Shown piece after piece: positions 32,244 through 42,987 of a stretch of 64,000 nucleotides of DNA (position 1 is its first letter; the number at the start of each line of letters is the position of its first letter). The notes under the pieces are model-generated. The model made no database searches. It had not been told where the DNA came from and saw only the letters and a program-made list of their open reading frames with translations. The DNA lies in contig OZ038386.1 of the NCBI GenBank assembly GCA_964036045.1, positions 15,101,433-15,165,432 on the forward strand, read 5' to 3'. The stretch comes from Eutreptiella sp. 'Long Island Sound 2002'. Taxonomy: Eukaryota > Euglenozoa > Euglenophyceae > Eutreptiales > Eutreptiaceae. Both the position numbers and the translations under genes were made by a program.

Positions 32244-33581
32244 GCCTTGGGGCCCGGCTGGATGGTATGGATGGTACTGAGCATATGATGGACGATGCTC
32301 AGCGTGTGGCAAGCCACATGGAGGCAGATGTGCAGTGTGCGCAGTGCACCGTAAATGTGTTGCTGACTGCTGCAAGACGCAGGCATTATGTGTGCACAGT
32401 GATGGACCAACCGGTGTACAGGAGACTGTTGCGTTCACCACCTCCTCCCTATTGGAACACTGGCTAGGATCACATGGCATGGCATGTCCCATCATGATAC
32501 GAGGAGCGTCTCCGGGCTGACAGGTAAGGGCCAATATCGCTCAAGGTGCCGAGGCGGGTGGTGTTTCACAGCGCAAGTAATCAGACCCTGTGGACCGCTA
32601 CCAGTCGGACTTGACCATGTTGGGACCGCAACTGTGATCCCTCCCTGCCGGTACCTCCTGTGTGTTTGCGGCCAGTTTCCACACACTGCGTCGTTTGCCA
32701 TCGGCTAATCTTGTGCACACCATGCCCACCAATAGTGTCCTTGGGTGAAGGGATGGATGGTTGATCTGTGAACAGACGAGCTACCGCTCTTGCGATTTAG
32801 GTTGTTGCCAGGATTGAGTATCCATGTCTGACCCACTGTTACTTGAATGTGTGCAGCATATCCCACCATCTATGCATCATGAACACCACTGCGTTTGTAC
32901 CACATACACATTAGCACACCATGTCCCACACACAGGCACCGCATACCATTGTATACGCGCATGCATGCCGTGTCCGGCACCACCATACACATCCATGTGC
33001 CACTGCACTGATACTGTGCACACTGCGCCATGTATCACGCGTGTAGGACACTCAGTACCACATGCTATATGCCTCCACATAGATTGAAGCCCGTTGGGCG
33101 TGGCAGACCGCCTGCATTACTGTGTGAAGAGTCAACACATGTTCTGCCGGTATGATGCTTGGGCCTCTAGTCTGCTCAGTTTCTGGGTGCACCCGTATTG
33201 TACATAAATGGACCTTTGGCTTTCCGGGGTTCTCCCGAGTACACTCAATGACTCCTTGAGTGCTAGGAACTCAAAAAAAAAAGTAAAATGCAGGAGGTTA
33301 GGAGGTTGTTGTGTGTGTCTAGGTTCATAGGTTAGTCGTCCTCCCCTGTGCCCCCCCCCCTGAAGTTTTTGCAGCTGAACTGCATTGTGTCTATTGCATG
33401 CACCATGGGAATGAGGGGCAGCTGAAACGATAACGCACAAAATTTTTTTCATAAGAGCCATTTTAGCATGCACTTGATGGGGCAAAACGAGCTATAACAA
33501 CGGGTTCGGACCCCTATTTACAGATGGAGCATGCAAGGCAAGTCCAACTGCAAGTGATTTCCTGTGTTCTGTGATTCAGAC

Positions 33582-36500
33582 ATGTGGGTCCCCGCAGACG
33601 CTCTGCGCCTTATTTGTGATTTTCTGGAGTCACCAACCCTGAGCCATGTGTGCTGCCATTTCTGGCAGGCGCTTGAAGGGCGATACCTCGTCCTGTGTGT
33701 CCAGCCTGACAACATTGTGCACCGCCTGCACGGCATTCCCCTCTCTCAAGTGCATGGGCTTACGGTGCACTGCAGACACCTGCAAGATGCGGATGTTGAA
33801 GTGTTTGCACTGCTGGCGGGCGCCTTGCAGTTGCATAGCTTGAGTCTGGATGTATCCGCTTGCAGCACCTGCTTTGGAGAGACGTGGCGTTCCGTGCTGG
33901 TGCGTTTGAGTGCTGCGCCGGCACTCCGAATTATCACTTTGAAGCTGTCTGACTGGGACACCGCCGCTCTAGTGAAGCTTCTGGGCTCCGACATCTCAGT
34001 CATACAAGTGGCGGGTGCGTCAGCCGTGCCCTTCATGGCCCAGCATGAAGCGTTCCGGGCTGAAATGGGCGGCACCAATATCATAGGCCCTCTTGTGGGT
34101 TTTCTTGGATCGGGACGAGTGGAAGTGCAGGAGTTTGCTGCATATGCCATAGCCTCGCTGGCTCACGATGACGCGAGTCGGGAGCGCATTGCTGCAGCCA
34201 GCGGTATCCGTGCTCTTGTGCAATTGTTGGAGTCAAGCACACCGGGTGTGCAGAGAGGAGGCACATGCGCACTTTGTACGCTGGCTCACGACGTCACATG
34301 CAGAACCATGATCTCTGCAAGCGGGGCCCTGTCAGCTCTAGTGGGGCTGTTGGACTCCCGCGCAGCCCAAGTGCAGCAATGCGCTGCGTGTGCATTGCTT
34401 TTGCTGCGCTGTCACGAGCCGCTTGCCTCAGCAGGGGGCATCCCCCAGCTGACACATTGGCTGCTGCAGCTGTTGGATTCCACTGCGACCGGGATGCTGG
34501 AGTGTGCCGTACACGCACTGGCTTTGCTCGCTGAGAACGACACCAATAAGAAGGTCCTTGGTGCTGCTGGTGCAATCCCACCCCTGGTAGGGACGTTGCT
34601 GGAACCGAATCCGCCTGCAGTGCAGGAGGCTGCGGTACGTGCAGTGTATCTGCTCGCTGCAAGCCACCGAAATTGGAAGGCAATTTGTGCGGTCGGTGCA
34701 GTCCCTGCTCTCTTGAAGGTGTTGGGCACCGGCACGGCCGGAGTGCAGCGATCTGTCTCGGCTGCGCTGCATGTGCTCACTGAGGATGTTGGAAAGCGGA
34801 GACTGATTGTTGAAGCGGGTGCCATCCCCATTTTGGTACGTTTGTTGGATTCGCAATCAAATCTTGCCAAGGAATCTGCGGTGGCCGCATTGATGAGGCT
34901 CTCCCACGACGACCCAAATTTGACATTGATTGCCGCCGCTGGTGCTATACCTGCTCTGGTGAAGTTGCTGGATTCACCAAACTGGAAAGTGCGGCAATAC
35001 GCTGCATATTCACTGAATGGTCTGGCAGAGAATAACGAGAATCAGAAATGCATTGTGGCCGCGGGTGCATTCACCAATTTGGTGCAGAAGTTGCACTCAA
35101 GCACGCCCCAAGTGCAGCAACGTGCAGCAGATGCGCTGGGTTGGTTCATTTCCAGTTCTGCAAACCGGAGAGGCATGGTTACAGCTGGCGCTATACCCGC
35201 TGTTCTGGCATTTCTGCATTCAAGCACACCACGTGTGCAACAACCCGACGCGTTACAAAACATCGCATTTCATGACCCATCTGACGCACAAAGAGCAGCC
35301 CTAAGCGCTTTGTGGTCTTTCACTCGGGACAACACCAATAAGGCGGCCATGATTGCAGCCGGAGCCATCCCAATGCTTGTACAATGGCTGTACTCCCCAC
35401 ATTTGCAGCAAGTTGCCGCATATACCTTGTGCGAGTTAGCCGCAGCTTGCAAGAATAAGCAAGCCCCTGTGGCCCACGCAATCGCCCGTTTGGTGCAAGA
35501 CTTACACTCAAGCACAACCAGAGTGCAAGGCTGTGCTCTGAACGCTATCAAATGGCTTGCTTATGGCAGGGGCTTCACGGAGGACATAGTAGCGGCTGGT
35601 GCTGTGCCGAATCTGGTCGATTTGTTGAATTCAAGCGTCCTGGATGCACAACAATCTGCCCTGGATACCTTACGTTATTTGTCTTTCGATGACGCGGCTC
35701 TCGACTCCATTATTACAGCTGGTGCCATACCAGCTCTTGTAGCATTCATGGGCTCACCACCGCTACTGCAGCAACAAGCTGCATACCTATTGGACGGACT
35801 GGTCAGTAATGGCCAGAGTCGAAAGACATCAGCGGCTTCTGAGGCATTCGCTGTTGTGGTGGAGAGGTTGGGATCCAGCGTTCCCCAAGTACAACAGTGT
35901 GCAGCAAGCGCTGTGAAATGGCTAGCTGGTGGTCCTGCAACGAGGAGGGCAATTGTCAAGGCCGGTGCTGTACCTGCTCTGGTCAACCTGCTGGATTCAA
36001 CTGTACCATCTGTACAGGAGTCTGCTGTAGATGCATTACATGCGCTGACTGAAAGGGGCAAACATGCAAACATGATTGATGCTGCTTTTCCAGCTCTTGT
36101 GAGGTTGTGTGAGTCAAACACGCCAAGTGTGCAGCGATCTGCTGTGATTGCATTGGACAGCTCGGCTTCGAGCCATCCAAACTGCAAGACCCTCATTGCG
36201 GCGGGTGCTATCCCCGTTCTGGTGAAGTTGTTGGATTGTTGTACCACAAGTGTGCAGGAGTCTGCTACACATGCCCTGGGGAAGCTTGCCATGCACGATG
36301 CAGGGAGGATCATCATCAACACGGCCGGTGGCATCCCTGCCCTTGTAGCCCTGCTGGACTCGACCACACCCGAGGTACAGCAACATGCTGTGGATGCCAT
36401 ACAAGAATTGAGTCAGAACGATGCCAACAAGAGGGCCATGATCGCCGACGGGGCTGTCCCTGCTCTGCAGACCCTGTCGGATTGGAGTACGCCACTTCTG

Positions 36501-36857
36501 GAAAAAGATGCTGCACAAGCGTTAAACAAGCTCGCCATCAGTAAAGTGAACAACCGCACCATTTTCTGTGCACGCTCCATGGGCCCGCATACTCGTATGG
36601 GTCTGACCTTTCACTCCAAGGAAATGATCAGGGGTTCCACAACCCCCCCTCCCCCTGGTCTCACCGGGCCTGTGGTCGATAAAGCAGATTTCAACCAAAC
36701 TGGGGTTGTCTGCGCCCCCCCATCCTTTCGGGTCTTGCTGGGCCGAGGAGTGCTCGGTGAATTTGGCTGGCTGCTGCATGGGCTTTTCGGTTTTGCCATG
36801 CCGATCGCACAGTGCAGTGGGTTGTACGGATTGGATGTGGGGCATTGGGTGGAGTAG
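33582..36857 (+). CDS. F-box-like / armadillo repeat protein
   Basis: 1091 codons from ATG 33582, three bases after a CAG that ends a pyrimidine-rich stretch (candidate splice acceptor, 33563-33579). Residues 1-35 (VPADALRLICDFLESPTLSH, then a Cys/Trp helix) resemble an F-box, the Skp1-binding module of SCF ubiquitin ligases. A Leu-rich linker follows to about 160. From about 162 to 985 there are some 19-20 armadillo repeats of about 41-42 residues. Each has the pattern of a GAIPALV(K/Q)LL helix, then S(T/S)TPxVQ, then AxxALxxLA. ARM solenoids bind peptides or proteins; an F-box plus ARM layout is known from plant ARABIDILLO proteins. The last 100 residues (from about 36556) are not ARM-like and may be read-through of an unspliced intron or UTR. 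Likely substrate receptor, by inference. Confidence 0.8.
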   Translation: MWVPADALRLICDFLESPTLSHVCCHFWQALEGRYLVLCVQPDNIVHRLHGIPLSQVHGLTVHCRHLQDADVEVFALLAGALQLHSLSLDVSACSTCFGETWRSVLVRLSAAPALRIITLKLSDWDTAALVKLLGSDISVIQVAGASAVPFMAQHEAFRAEMGGTNIIGPLVGFLGSGRVEVQEFAAYAIASLAHDDASRERIAAASGIRALVQLLESSTPGVQRGGTCALCTLAHDVTCRTMISASGALSALVGLLDSRAAQVQQCAACALLLLRCHEPLASAGGIPQLTHWLLQLLDSTATGMLECAVHALALLAENDTNKKVLGAAGAIPPLVGTLLEPNPPAVQEAAVRAVYLLAASHRNWKAICAVGAVPALLKVLGTGTAGVQRSVSAALHVLTEDVGKRRLIVEAGAIPILVRLLDSQSNLAKESAVAALMRLSHDDPNLTLIAAAGAIPALVKLLDSPNWKVRQYAAYSLNGLAENNENQKCIVAAGAFTNLVQKLHSSTPQVQQRAADALGWFISSSANRRGMVTAGAIPAVLAFLHSSTPRVQQPDALQNIAFHDPSDAQRAALSALWSFTRDNTNKAAMIAAGAIPMLVQWLYSPHLQQVAAYTLCELAAACKNKQAPVAHAIARLVQDLHSSTTRVQGCALNAIKWLAYGRGFTEDIVAAGAVPNLVDLLNSSVLDAQQSALDTLRYLSFDDAALDSIITAGAIPALVAFMGSPPLLQQQAAYLLDGLVSNGQSRKTSAASEAFAVVVERLGSSVPQVQQCAASAVKWLAGGPATRRAIVKAGAVPALVNLLDSTVPSVQESAVDALHALTERGKHANMIDAAFPALVRLCESNTPSVQRSAVIALDSSASSHPNCKTLIAAGAIPVLVKLLDCCTTSVQESATHALGKLAMHDAGRIIINTAGGIPALVALLDSTTPEVQQHAVDAIQELSQNDANKRAMIADGAVPALQTLSDWSTPLLEKDAAQALNKLAISKVNNRTIFCARSMGPHTRMGLTFHSKEMIRGSTTPPPPGLTGPVVDKADFNQTGVVCAPPSFRVLLGRGVLGEFGWLLHGLFGFAMPIAQCSGLYGLDVGHWVE

Positions 36858-39800
36858 TGGGTGGATTAGGATTGTATCGATGGCTGGTCAGGTCAGACCG
36901 TACAGGGTGCCGGTAGTATCCCGCACGATGCATGTGATGGGCCTCCGCTCTGTGGCGTGCATTTGTCAGGCAGAGCCCAGGCGACAATGACTTTCATCTG
37001 GCCTCGGCTTCCATCTCAACCGCGGGCTGTCCATATTCCAACGGCCTCCTCCACCCGCCTTCTAGTGGTTTGTAGCAGAGGTTGGCGTTGAGCCGTCTCT
37101 TTGGAGTGTGCTTCCGTTTTAGGGGCTGGCATTGCCGGCTGCTGTTGTCCCATTTCTCTTGGCCCCAGTGCCCCTTCTCCTACCAAAACCGGGACATCCT
37201 CAGAATGAAAAGCACAAGTATCATTTACGGCGCAGTCCCCTTTAGGCACGTTTGCTGAGGACAAGTATGCTCAGTCGGCAGCATTGTGCAGGCAGACCGA
37301 AAAGCAGTATCAATGTGCCAACCTGACAGTCATATCATGCAGATCACACAACATTATGAGGGTGGAGGTAATCCAGCTAGTCCAAACGGCACTACCAGGC
37401 GCCTTGAAATCAGTTTCCTTGTGGATCTTTGTGTTGTGGCCGTTACCATAGTCTAGTGCCTTTGGGCATTGCCCATCTCTGGGTAATTGCCAATGTGGGG
37501 CAGCACTTTCAGGGTAGGCATCAAGTATGGCGACATTTGGCCGGGGTTCAACCATCCCCACTTCCCCCATTGAAAGGGCAGTCCCCATATCCGGATTGTT
37601 GTGATATTCAAGTCATTTCAACACCATCGCGTCATCGTGGAAGTGTCATGTTTCGGATATGAGTGCTGTATCAGAGTACAGTGCCGCAGTTGTACCAGAA
37701 GGTCATCAGATGACGCCACGATATAACCAGGGCAAGGCGACTGGAAAGCTGCCAAATGGCATTACTGTGTCACAATTGTCAAATGGGCACAGACAAGTGA
37801 TGTACAGGGGTGCTTTGGTTCCGAAACGGACTTCTCTTTGGGTTAGCAAATTGGGCCCTTATATATATTCTATCTGTGCGAAATGGCCAGTATTACCGCG
37901 TTCTTTGCACCATGAAGGAAATTCAACAGCGTCCCGCTCTCATCAGTCACAACAAAGGCCCCTTTAGTGAAACAACGGTTGCTGTCATGAAGAATGCTTA
38001 TGTGAAATAAATGTGTAGCATCACAACATCGTGCGCTTGTCGATTAGTCAGTTGCCTGGGCCCTGGCCCCCCATGGCGCGTGTCAAAATTGTCCAATTTG
38101 GGTTTGTGTACCCCCGGTGCACTTCTGCCACAGACGCTGCGATGCACAGACGCTGGTGCCTCGTGCCTCGTCCCTTCCGCTGCGTTGTACATGCAGAATC
38201 AGGCTGTCTGACAGGTCAGCCTTGCGCCACGTGTCCAGCCACTCAACTTCACTTGGCTCGTCATCTCCAGAGTAACTGTCCTCACCAGAGTTGCTTGCCA
38301 TGCATGGCATTCGTTTTAACTGAATACCTTTGGGACAACCCATTGACAGGAAGGGCAGGGGTAGGGCATTAAAGAAGTCTTGGAGGTAAGAGGTTTTCAG
38401 AGGTTACATTTTTCGAAAAGCGGTAGCCTTTTTGGTTTTCAACTAGTTTCTTTTACAAACCCCTAGAGGAAACCCTTTTGAAGCCTCCTCTTTTTTCACA
38501 AAAAAGTAAGAGGTTTAAAGCTTTGAAACAGGTGCAATGCCTTAGGCACGGGGTTGCATTTCCAATCCAGAATCTGATCACCCAGCGCCCTACTGGCGTG
38601 CCGCTGGAAGCCACAACAAAAGCTTTTTGGCATGTAGAAGCAAGCACGGTCCATACTGGCAGCAGGTACACATCTATCTGTCGGCATTTTCACACCTTGG
38701 CATGCGGCCAAGAACCGCTTTTGTAATGCACAAATGCAGCTATACAATCCCTGAGGCTCAAGCGTGATGGATTTGCAACGTTCGGGCAAGATACCATCAT
38801 ACACTATCAAGGATTATCTATCACCCTGCCTTGCTGTAGGGCCCTCCCAGGGCTGGCCAGGGTGAATGGCAACCCTCGTTTCCAAATGAGGCAGGGCCTG
38901 CCCCTGCAACATCACACCATGGTGTACAGCATGCAGCGCAACCCGCAGCTGCCACCCACAACAGCCACCCAGAAGGAGAGAGCATGGGCAGGCAACCACA
39001 GAGCAAACATAACCACGGTTAGTGGTGGAGCCTCTAGCTGTGTTGGCACCGAAGGCTTGGGACACAATGATAAAGAATCTAGCCTGCAAGCCTAAGGCAT
39101 ATGCTCCATGAACAAATGCACACACACACCCTCTGTCAGCACCCTGCTTTGTAATCATCCTGCTTACATCACCACCCGTAGTGATTGGACACAAAAATGT
39201 CACGAAAGAGCGTAAGCAACAATTTTGATTGTGTGGAAATGCACTTGAACAAGACGCAGCTTCATGTCTTTGTGTAGACATGCTACACCCATTCGTACAA
39301 ATTTTTTCTTGGGTTGCCATGCAATTAAGGTTACCAATGACCCAACCGTTACTTCCATGAACGACACATCAAGAAAGGCTTCACCCACGTCTTCTAGCAA
39401 TTCAACGCAATATTTGTCACCCAACGACGAGGTGTTCCGCCATTCAAATTGCCACACAGAAGGTACATGCCATTCTTTGTACAAGACATTAAAAAACTGT
39501 TAATGATTGGACGATAAATGGGCCAGACAACATTCGAGAACACAATTGATGATGATGATGTTGTTGAATTAATGAATCGATCATCAAATAAAAGACCAAG
39601 TCAATCCCCCAAGGGGTTGACACTAGTGAATTGAAGAAACACTTTACATAACATATGGATCTTTACCCTGCTCCATATTGTTTCTCTACTCCACCTTTTC
39701 ATTACATAAGGTATTCTGAATATGCAGTGCTTTGTGAGAGAAGGGTCCACATGTCTTTTGTGTGGTTTGCTCGCAAGCTTACTCTTTTTCACATTGGTGC

Positions 39801-40251
39801 TGTATTGTGTTGTGCTGGGTTGTGTTTTGTCATGGTGCATTTTAAGTGTTATTGGTGAGGTGGTATTTCAACGTGGTTATTTGTTGAAGTTGTGTTTCGG
39901 TTTTGCTATTTGTTTTCGTTTTGCTTCTTGTTGTCGTTCATGTTGGGTTGCCGTGTTGTTTATTGTCTTATTTTTGTGTTGTGTTAGATTGTTGTGGTTT
40001 TGTATTTAGTTGAACACTGTTGAGCTGTGTTGTGTTGTCCGTTGTGTGTTGCATTATGTTGCATTGTGTTTTTCAAGGACCATGTAGCAAATAGACAGTG
40101 CGGGCACTATCGCTACGAAAATGCGAATCAGTAGGCACATCATTCCTACTGCAGCCGCAATGACATTTTTCAAAGAGAGCTACCGATTGTTTCTACAAAT
40201 CGGCAATTTCGATGCAGGCATCCGGCCGATTTGCACCGCACTTTTTGCCAT
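36858..40251. other. Intergenic, no gene seen
   Basis: Only short ORFs of no recognisable family. From about 39720 to 40075 the plus strand is strongly T/G-biased with many TTGTG and GTTGTG words. The left target-site copy of element 2 follows directly. Confidence 0.5.
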
Positions 40252-40256
40252 GTTTG
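40252..40256. repeat. Target site duplication, left copy (GTTTG), element 2
   Basis: GTTTG directly precedes the left LTR. The identical GTTTG directly follows the right LTR at 54762-54766, so element 2 is a complete insertion with 5-bp duplication. Confidence 0.9.
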
Positions 40257-40647
40257 TGCAATAGGTTTGGCATAGAGAGGTACACGAAGCAATAGGAACA
40301 ATAGCGCAGGCCCCCGACAGAAGCGCGATCGCGCACAGCGCAAGTGCAGTGCCAACACAGAAGAGATGAACAGAGGAAAGGAGTTAAGGCCGACTGTAGA
40401 ATAAATGTCGTATGGTGCAGTCTGTTTCATTATTTTGAATGCAATGCATTACTGTGTTGTTGTTACTTGCAGTAACAACAAGATGTTCAATTGATTCTGA
40501 CGGACAAGATTATCAAAGTGCTCGTGGGAGATTGGGCTTGAAGGATTTTAATTTTATTATGAAAAACAAAGTGCCGCTGGGAACCAAAAACTCCGTATGC
40601 AGGATTGAGGAGCAAAAAAGATAGACGCGAGGTCTGTTGGAATTATA
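40257..40647 (+). repeat. Element 2 left LTR
   Basis: 391 bp, begins TGCAATAGG and ends GGAATTATA (TG at the start but not the usual CA at the end). It contains an 8-bp hairpin GTTGTTAC-TTGCA-GTAACAAC at 40459-40479. The right arm of that hairpin starts the 13 bases that can pair with the primer site. Confidence 0.9.
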
Positions 40648-40660
40648 ATCTTGTTGTTAC
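40648..40660 (+). other. Element 2 primer-binding site, candidate self-priming type
   Basis: ATCTTGTTGTTAC starts at the first base after the LTR. It does not begin with TGG, so it does not match a tRNA CCA end. It is the perfect reverse complement of GTAACAACAAGAT at 40472-40484 inside the same LTR (13 of 13). In Tf1-type elements the 5' end of the mRNA pairs with the PBS in exactly this geometry. Confidence 0.65.
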
Positions 40661-40834
40661 GGGGCTGCTGAGGATTTTGCTATGAGGAGTGACAAAGAGG
40701 ACAACCCCTGCAGAGTACGGTGGACGACCCAACGGCCGTGAGAAGGGCACCGCTGCAGGAGACACCGGCCAACCTGCAGCGACTACAGCAAGCAATAGCT
40801 GAAGAGGTTGGAGAACGACGCATAAGCGCGGCGG

Positions 40835-41557
40835 TTGGATTTTTGCATAACATGCAGGTATGTGATCACGGCCCTACGCCACATGTTGCCTCAGAGCGCC
40901 GCCAGCGACAGGTGCAGGAGTTTTGAAGAGTTTTGCGCTAACAAAGGCGCACAGGCCCAGTGCTACCAATATGACTGTGCCCGTCATGAAGACTGCCATG
41001 GTGCTTTGGCTATTATCCACGGAGCAGTCCTACGTTGTTTGGTCACGAAGAACATACTAATGCAGCAGACGACAACGCCCAAACGGCCACCTTTGGAGAG
41101 GTCGCTCGAAGACTTGATTCACAAGCAAGCACGGCGGCGCTACTGGTATGAGACGCTAACAGCGATCAACCACGTAGCGGCGAAGGAGATACAACGCCAG
41201 ATGGAGCAAGCACAAGCAGAAATCACGCTGCATCAACGATAGCAATCCAAGAAATCGGTGGGATTCTACGAGTTGGATGAGGAAAAAAAGGATGAGCAAG
41301 AAGCGCCGGATGAGAGAACACGAACCAAGGAAGCGCTGAGCGAGAGTACAGGAGCTCCAGACATGCAGCACGAGAGTACACAAGTCCAGGAAGCGCCGGA
41401 CGAGCGTAAGCGAGCTCAGGACACGCCGCACGGGAGTACACCAATCCAGGGAGCGCCAGACGAAAGTACTAACACCAAGGACCTGCCACAATTCAACGCG
41501 GTCCACACAGTGCGCCGACGCCATCATCACTCCAAGGGACGAGGACGAGAACGATAG
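40835..41557 (+). pseudogene. Element 2 internal gag-like ORF, broken
   Basis: One frame runs from about 40835 to 41557 with a single TAG at 41240-41242. There is no good ATG at its start, and an overlapping frame (40720-40926) seems to carry the N-terminal part, suggesting a frameshift. The first half is helical and basic with Cys/His residues (CYQYDCARHEDCHG). The second half is acidic and repeats a motif of the form (E)APDER about every 15-20 residues. No polymerase domain. Probably a decayed gag or element-specific protein. Confidence 0.45.
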
Positions 41558-42102
41558 CCTCCACAGGGCTGATGTGATGACAAGTTCAATGTGCAGCATC
41601 AGCCACACCCACTTCGACGCTTTACCAAAAATTTTATTTCGACTTGATCATCACATTACTGAGGTATGACCGCCGCCAGACCAAGGATCGTGATAGGGGC
41701 GTGAACCCATGTCTGCCGTTGGACGCGGAATGGTCACGTTGTAAGCGAGAGCCAGGGCCAGACTATGGATCGTGATTGGGTGCCGACCAACACGCATACA
41801 TGCACAGGGAGCCCAGCTCCCCTTTCTTTACGCCAAGGCCCTCGCCACGTCTGACGACGCCGGATAGCCGGGGCACAGAAATGCCTAAATGGGTGAGGAG
41901 AGGAGACAGCGTCACCCCTGGGGCTGGAGCTAGGTATGCCTGCAGAGGGCCCTGCTTTTTGAGCCGCGCTGCAGTGTGCCTAAGGTGCGACGACGGCCCA
42001 TGGATGGCTGCGCACCGAGACAGCTCCTATCAGGGGAGCCGGGCCATGGCAGGCAACATCGCAAAGTGGCAAGTTGCGGACTAAAGTGGGGATAGAATTC
42101 AC

Positions 42103-42886
42103 AGTAAGAAAAAGTGCTTTTCCATTGCTTTGAGGCATACTCTAGTTGTATTAGAGATGCACTGAGCATCCAGGCATTTCTATCTTAGTATTGGTCCCAC
42201 CAAAACTGGTGATAACACATTTTGACCTATGGAACCAAACACCCAATCAGGATATGGAGTGGAACCCTTAATCCCCTTTCAATGTGAAGCAAATCATCTT
42301 TTCCTGAGTTGACTGAGAACTGACATATCCAAGGCAGAGCCTATGAATTTATCTATGTTTTTCCATGAATTCTTAGCTATCCTAGTGGTATGCACCCTAG
42401 GGGGCTGGGCACCTCTTTTTGAGAGGTCCTGGGTTCAATTCCTGGTCAGCCTAGCTAAGTAGGAAGATCCCATGTGACATGGCAGTGACCTCATCGCCAC
42501 ATGCCCTGCCACCTCAGCACATATGGGACCCAAAACAAAGAGTGCACATCTCCTGAGATGGCACTATGGAGATAGAGTGACCATGGGGCAGTTTTCCAAC
42601 TCTTTTCCAAAACATTTCAGCTATCTTTGTGAATATGCATTCCGATTTGACCTGAGTTGCAGTTTCTGTGAATATCCTTTCATCTTTCACTGTTTACACT
42701 GCAGCCCTTCATGCTTTGATCCTGATTCTCTTCTCCTTGCACACCTCTGGCTTGGGTTATCCTGAATTGACTCTATTTCTGCAAACAAAAGGTTTTCATC
42801 ATCCAAAACAAGCAGCAGGAAACCCTACACCAGCAGCAAGCAGCAGGAGAGACAAAAACACAGTGCTGAAACCACTATAAACTTTT
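42103..42886 (+). repeat. Gypsy 5' LTR
   Basis: 784 bp from AGTAAGAAAAAG to AACTTTT, without TG...CA ends. It includes an 88-base tRNA-like segment (42372-42459). ORFs of 60-80 codons inside are repeated identically in the 3' LTR and are not evidence of genes. Confidence 0.9.
42372..42459 (+). other. tRNA-like segment inside the gypsy LTR
   Basis: A 7-bp terminal stem (CTTAGCT with AGCTAAG) encloses a D-arm-like CCTAG/CTAGG hairpin, a perfect 5-bp anticodon-type stem ACCTC/GAGGT with 7-base loop TTTTTGA (42411-42427), and a box B match GGTTCAATTCC at 42432-42442. A box A-like TATCCTAGTGG lies upstream. The T stem is weak and extra bases sit before the 3' acceptor strand, so it is tRNA-like and not a normal tRNA gene. 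The copy in the 3' LTR is at about 52922-53009. Confidence 0.45.
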
Positions 42887-42887
42887 C

Positions 42888-42900
42888 TGGTAGCAGAGGC
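42888..42900 (+). other. Gypsy primer-binding site, initiator tRNA-Met type
   Basis: TGGTAGCAGAGGC one base after the LTR. TGGTAGCAGAGG is the complement of the 3' end expected for an initiator tRNA-Met whose acceptor begins AGCAGAG, as in animals (known). Confidence 0.8.
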
Positions 42901-42987
42901 AGTCTGTCTCTGCGCACCGGCAGCAACCCCGCGCCGTACATCCAGTGCGCCGAGTACAGGCACATATAAGCAGAAGGGTGACTGAAG

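Larger units (their letters stand above)
26808..33560. other. Long intergenic stretch, mostly no gene
   Basis: Apart from two weak candidates listed separately, no coding region is supported. GC drops compared with the genes. A run of plus-strand open segments at about 28019-28750 has protein-like composition but no recognised domain and no continuous frame. GCAAATTG occurs several times between 29817 and 29915. A similar GAGGTTAG(A/G)AGGTTGTT motif is found at 31614 and 33294. Confidence 0.5.

Noticed and set aside
42372-42459. A normal tRNA-Lys(UUU) gene
   Set aside because: The anticodon arm fits, but the T stem is weak, the variable region is too short and extra bases precede the acceptor strand; reported as tRNA-like only.
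42523-42880. Two small ORFs repeated at 53073-53430
   Set aside because: They lie in both copies of the gypsy LTR; duplicates of an LTR, not a gene family.
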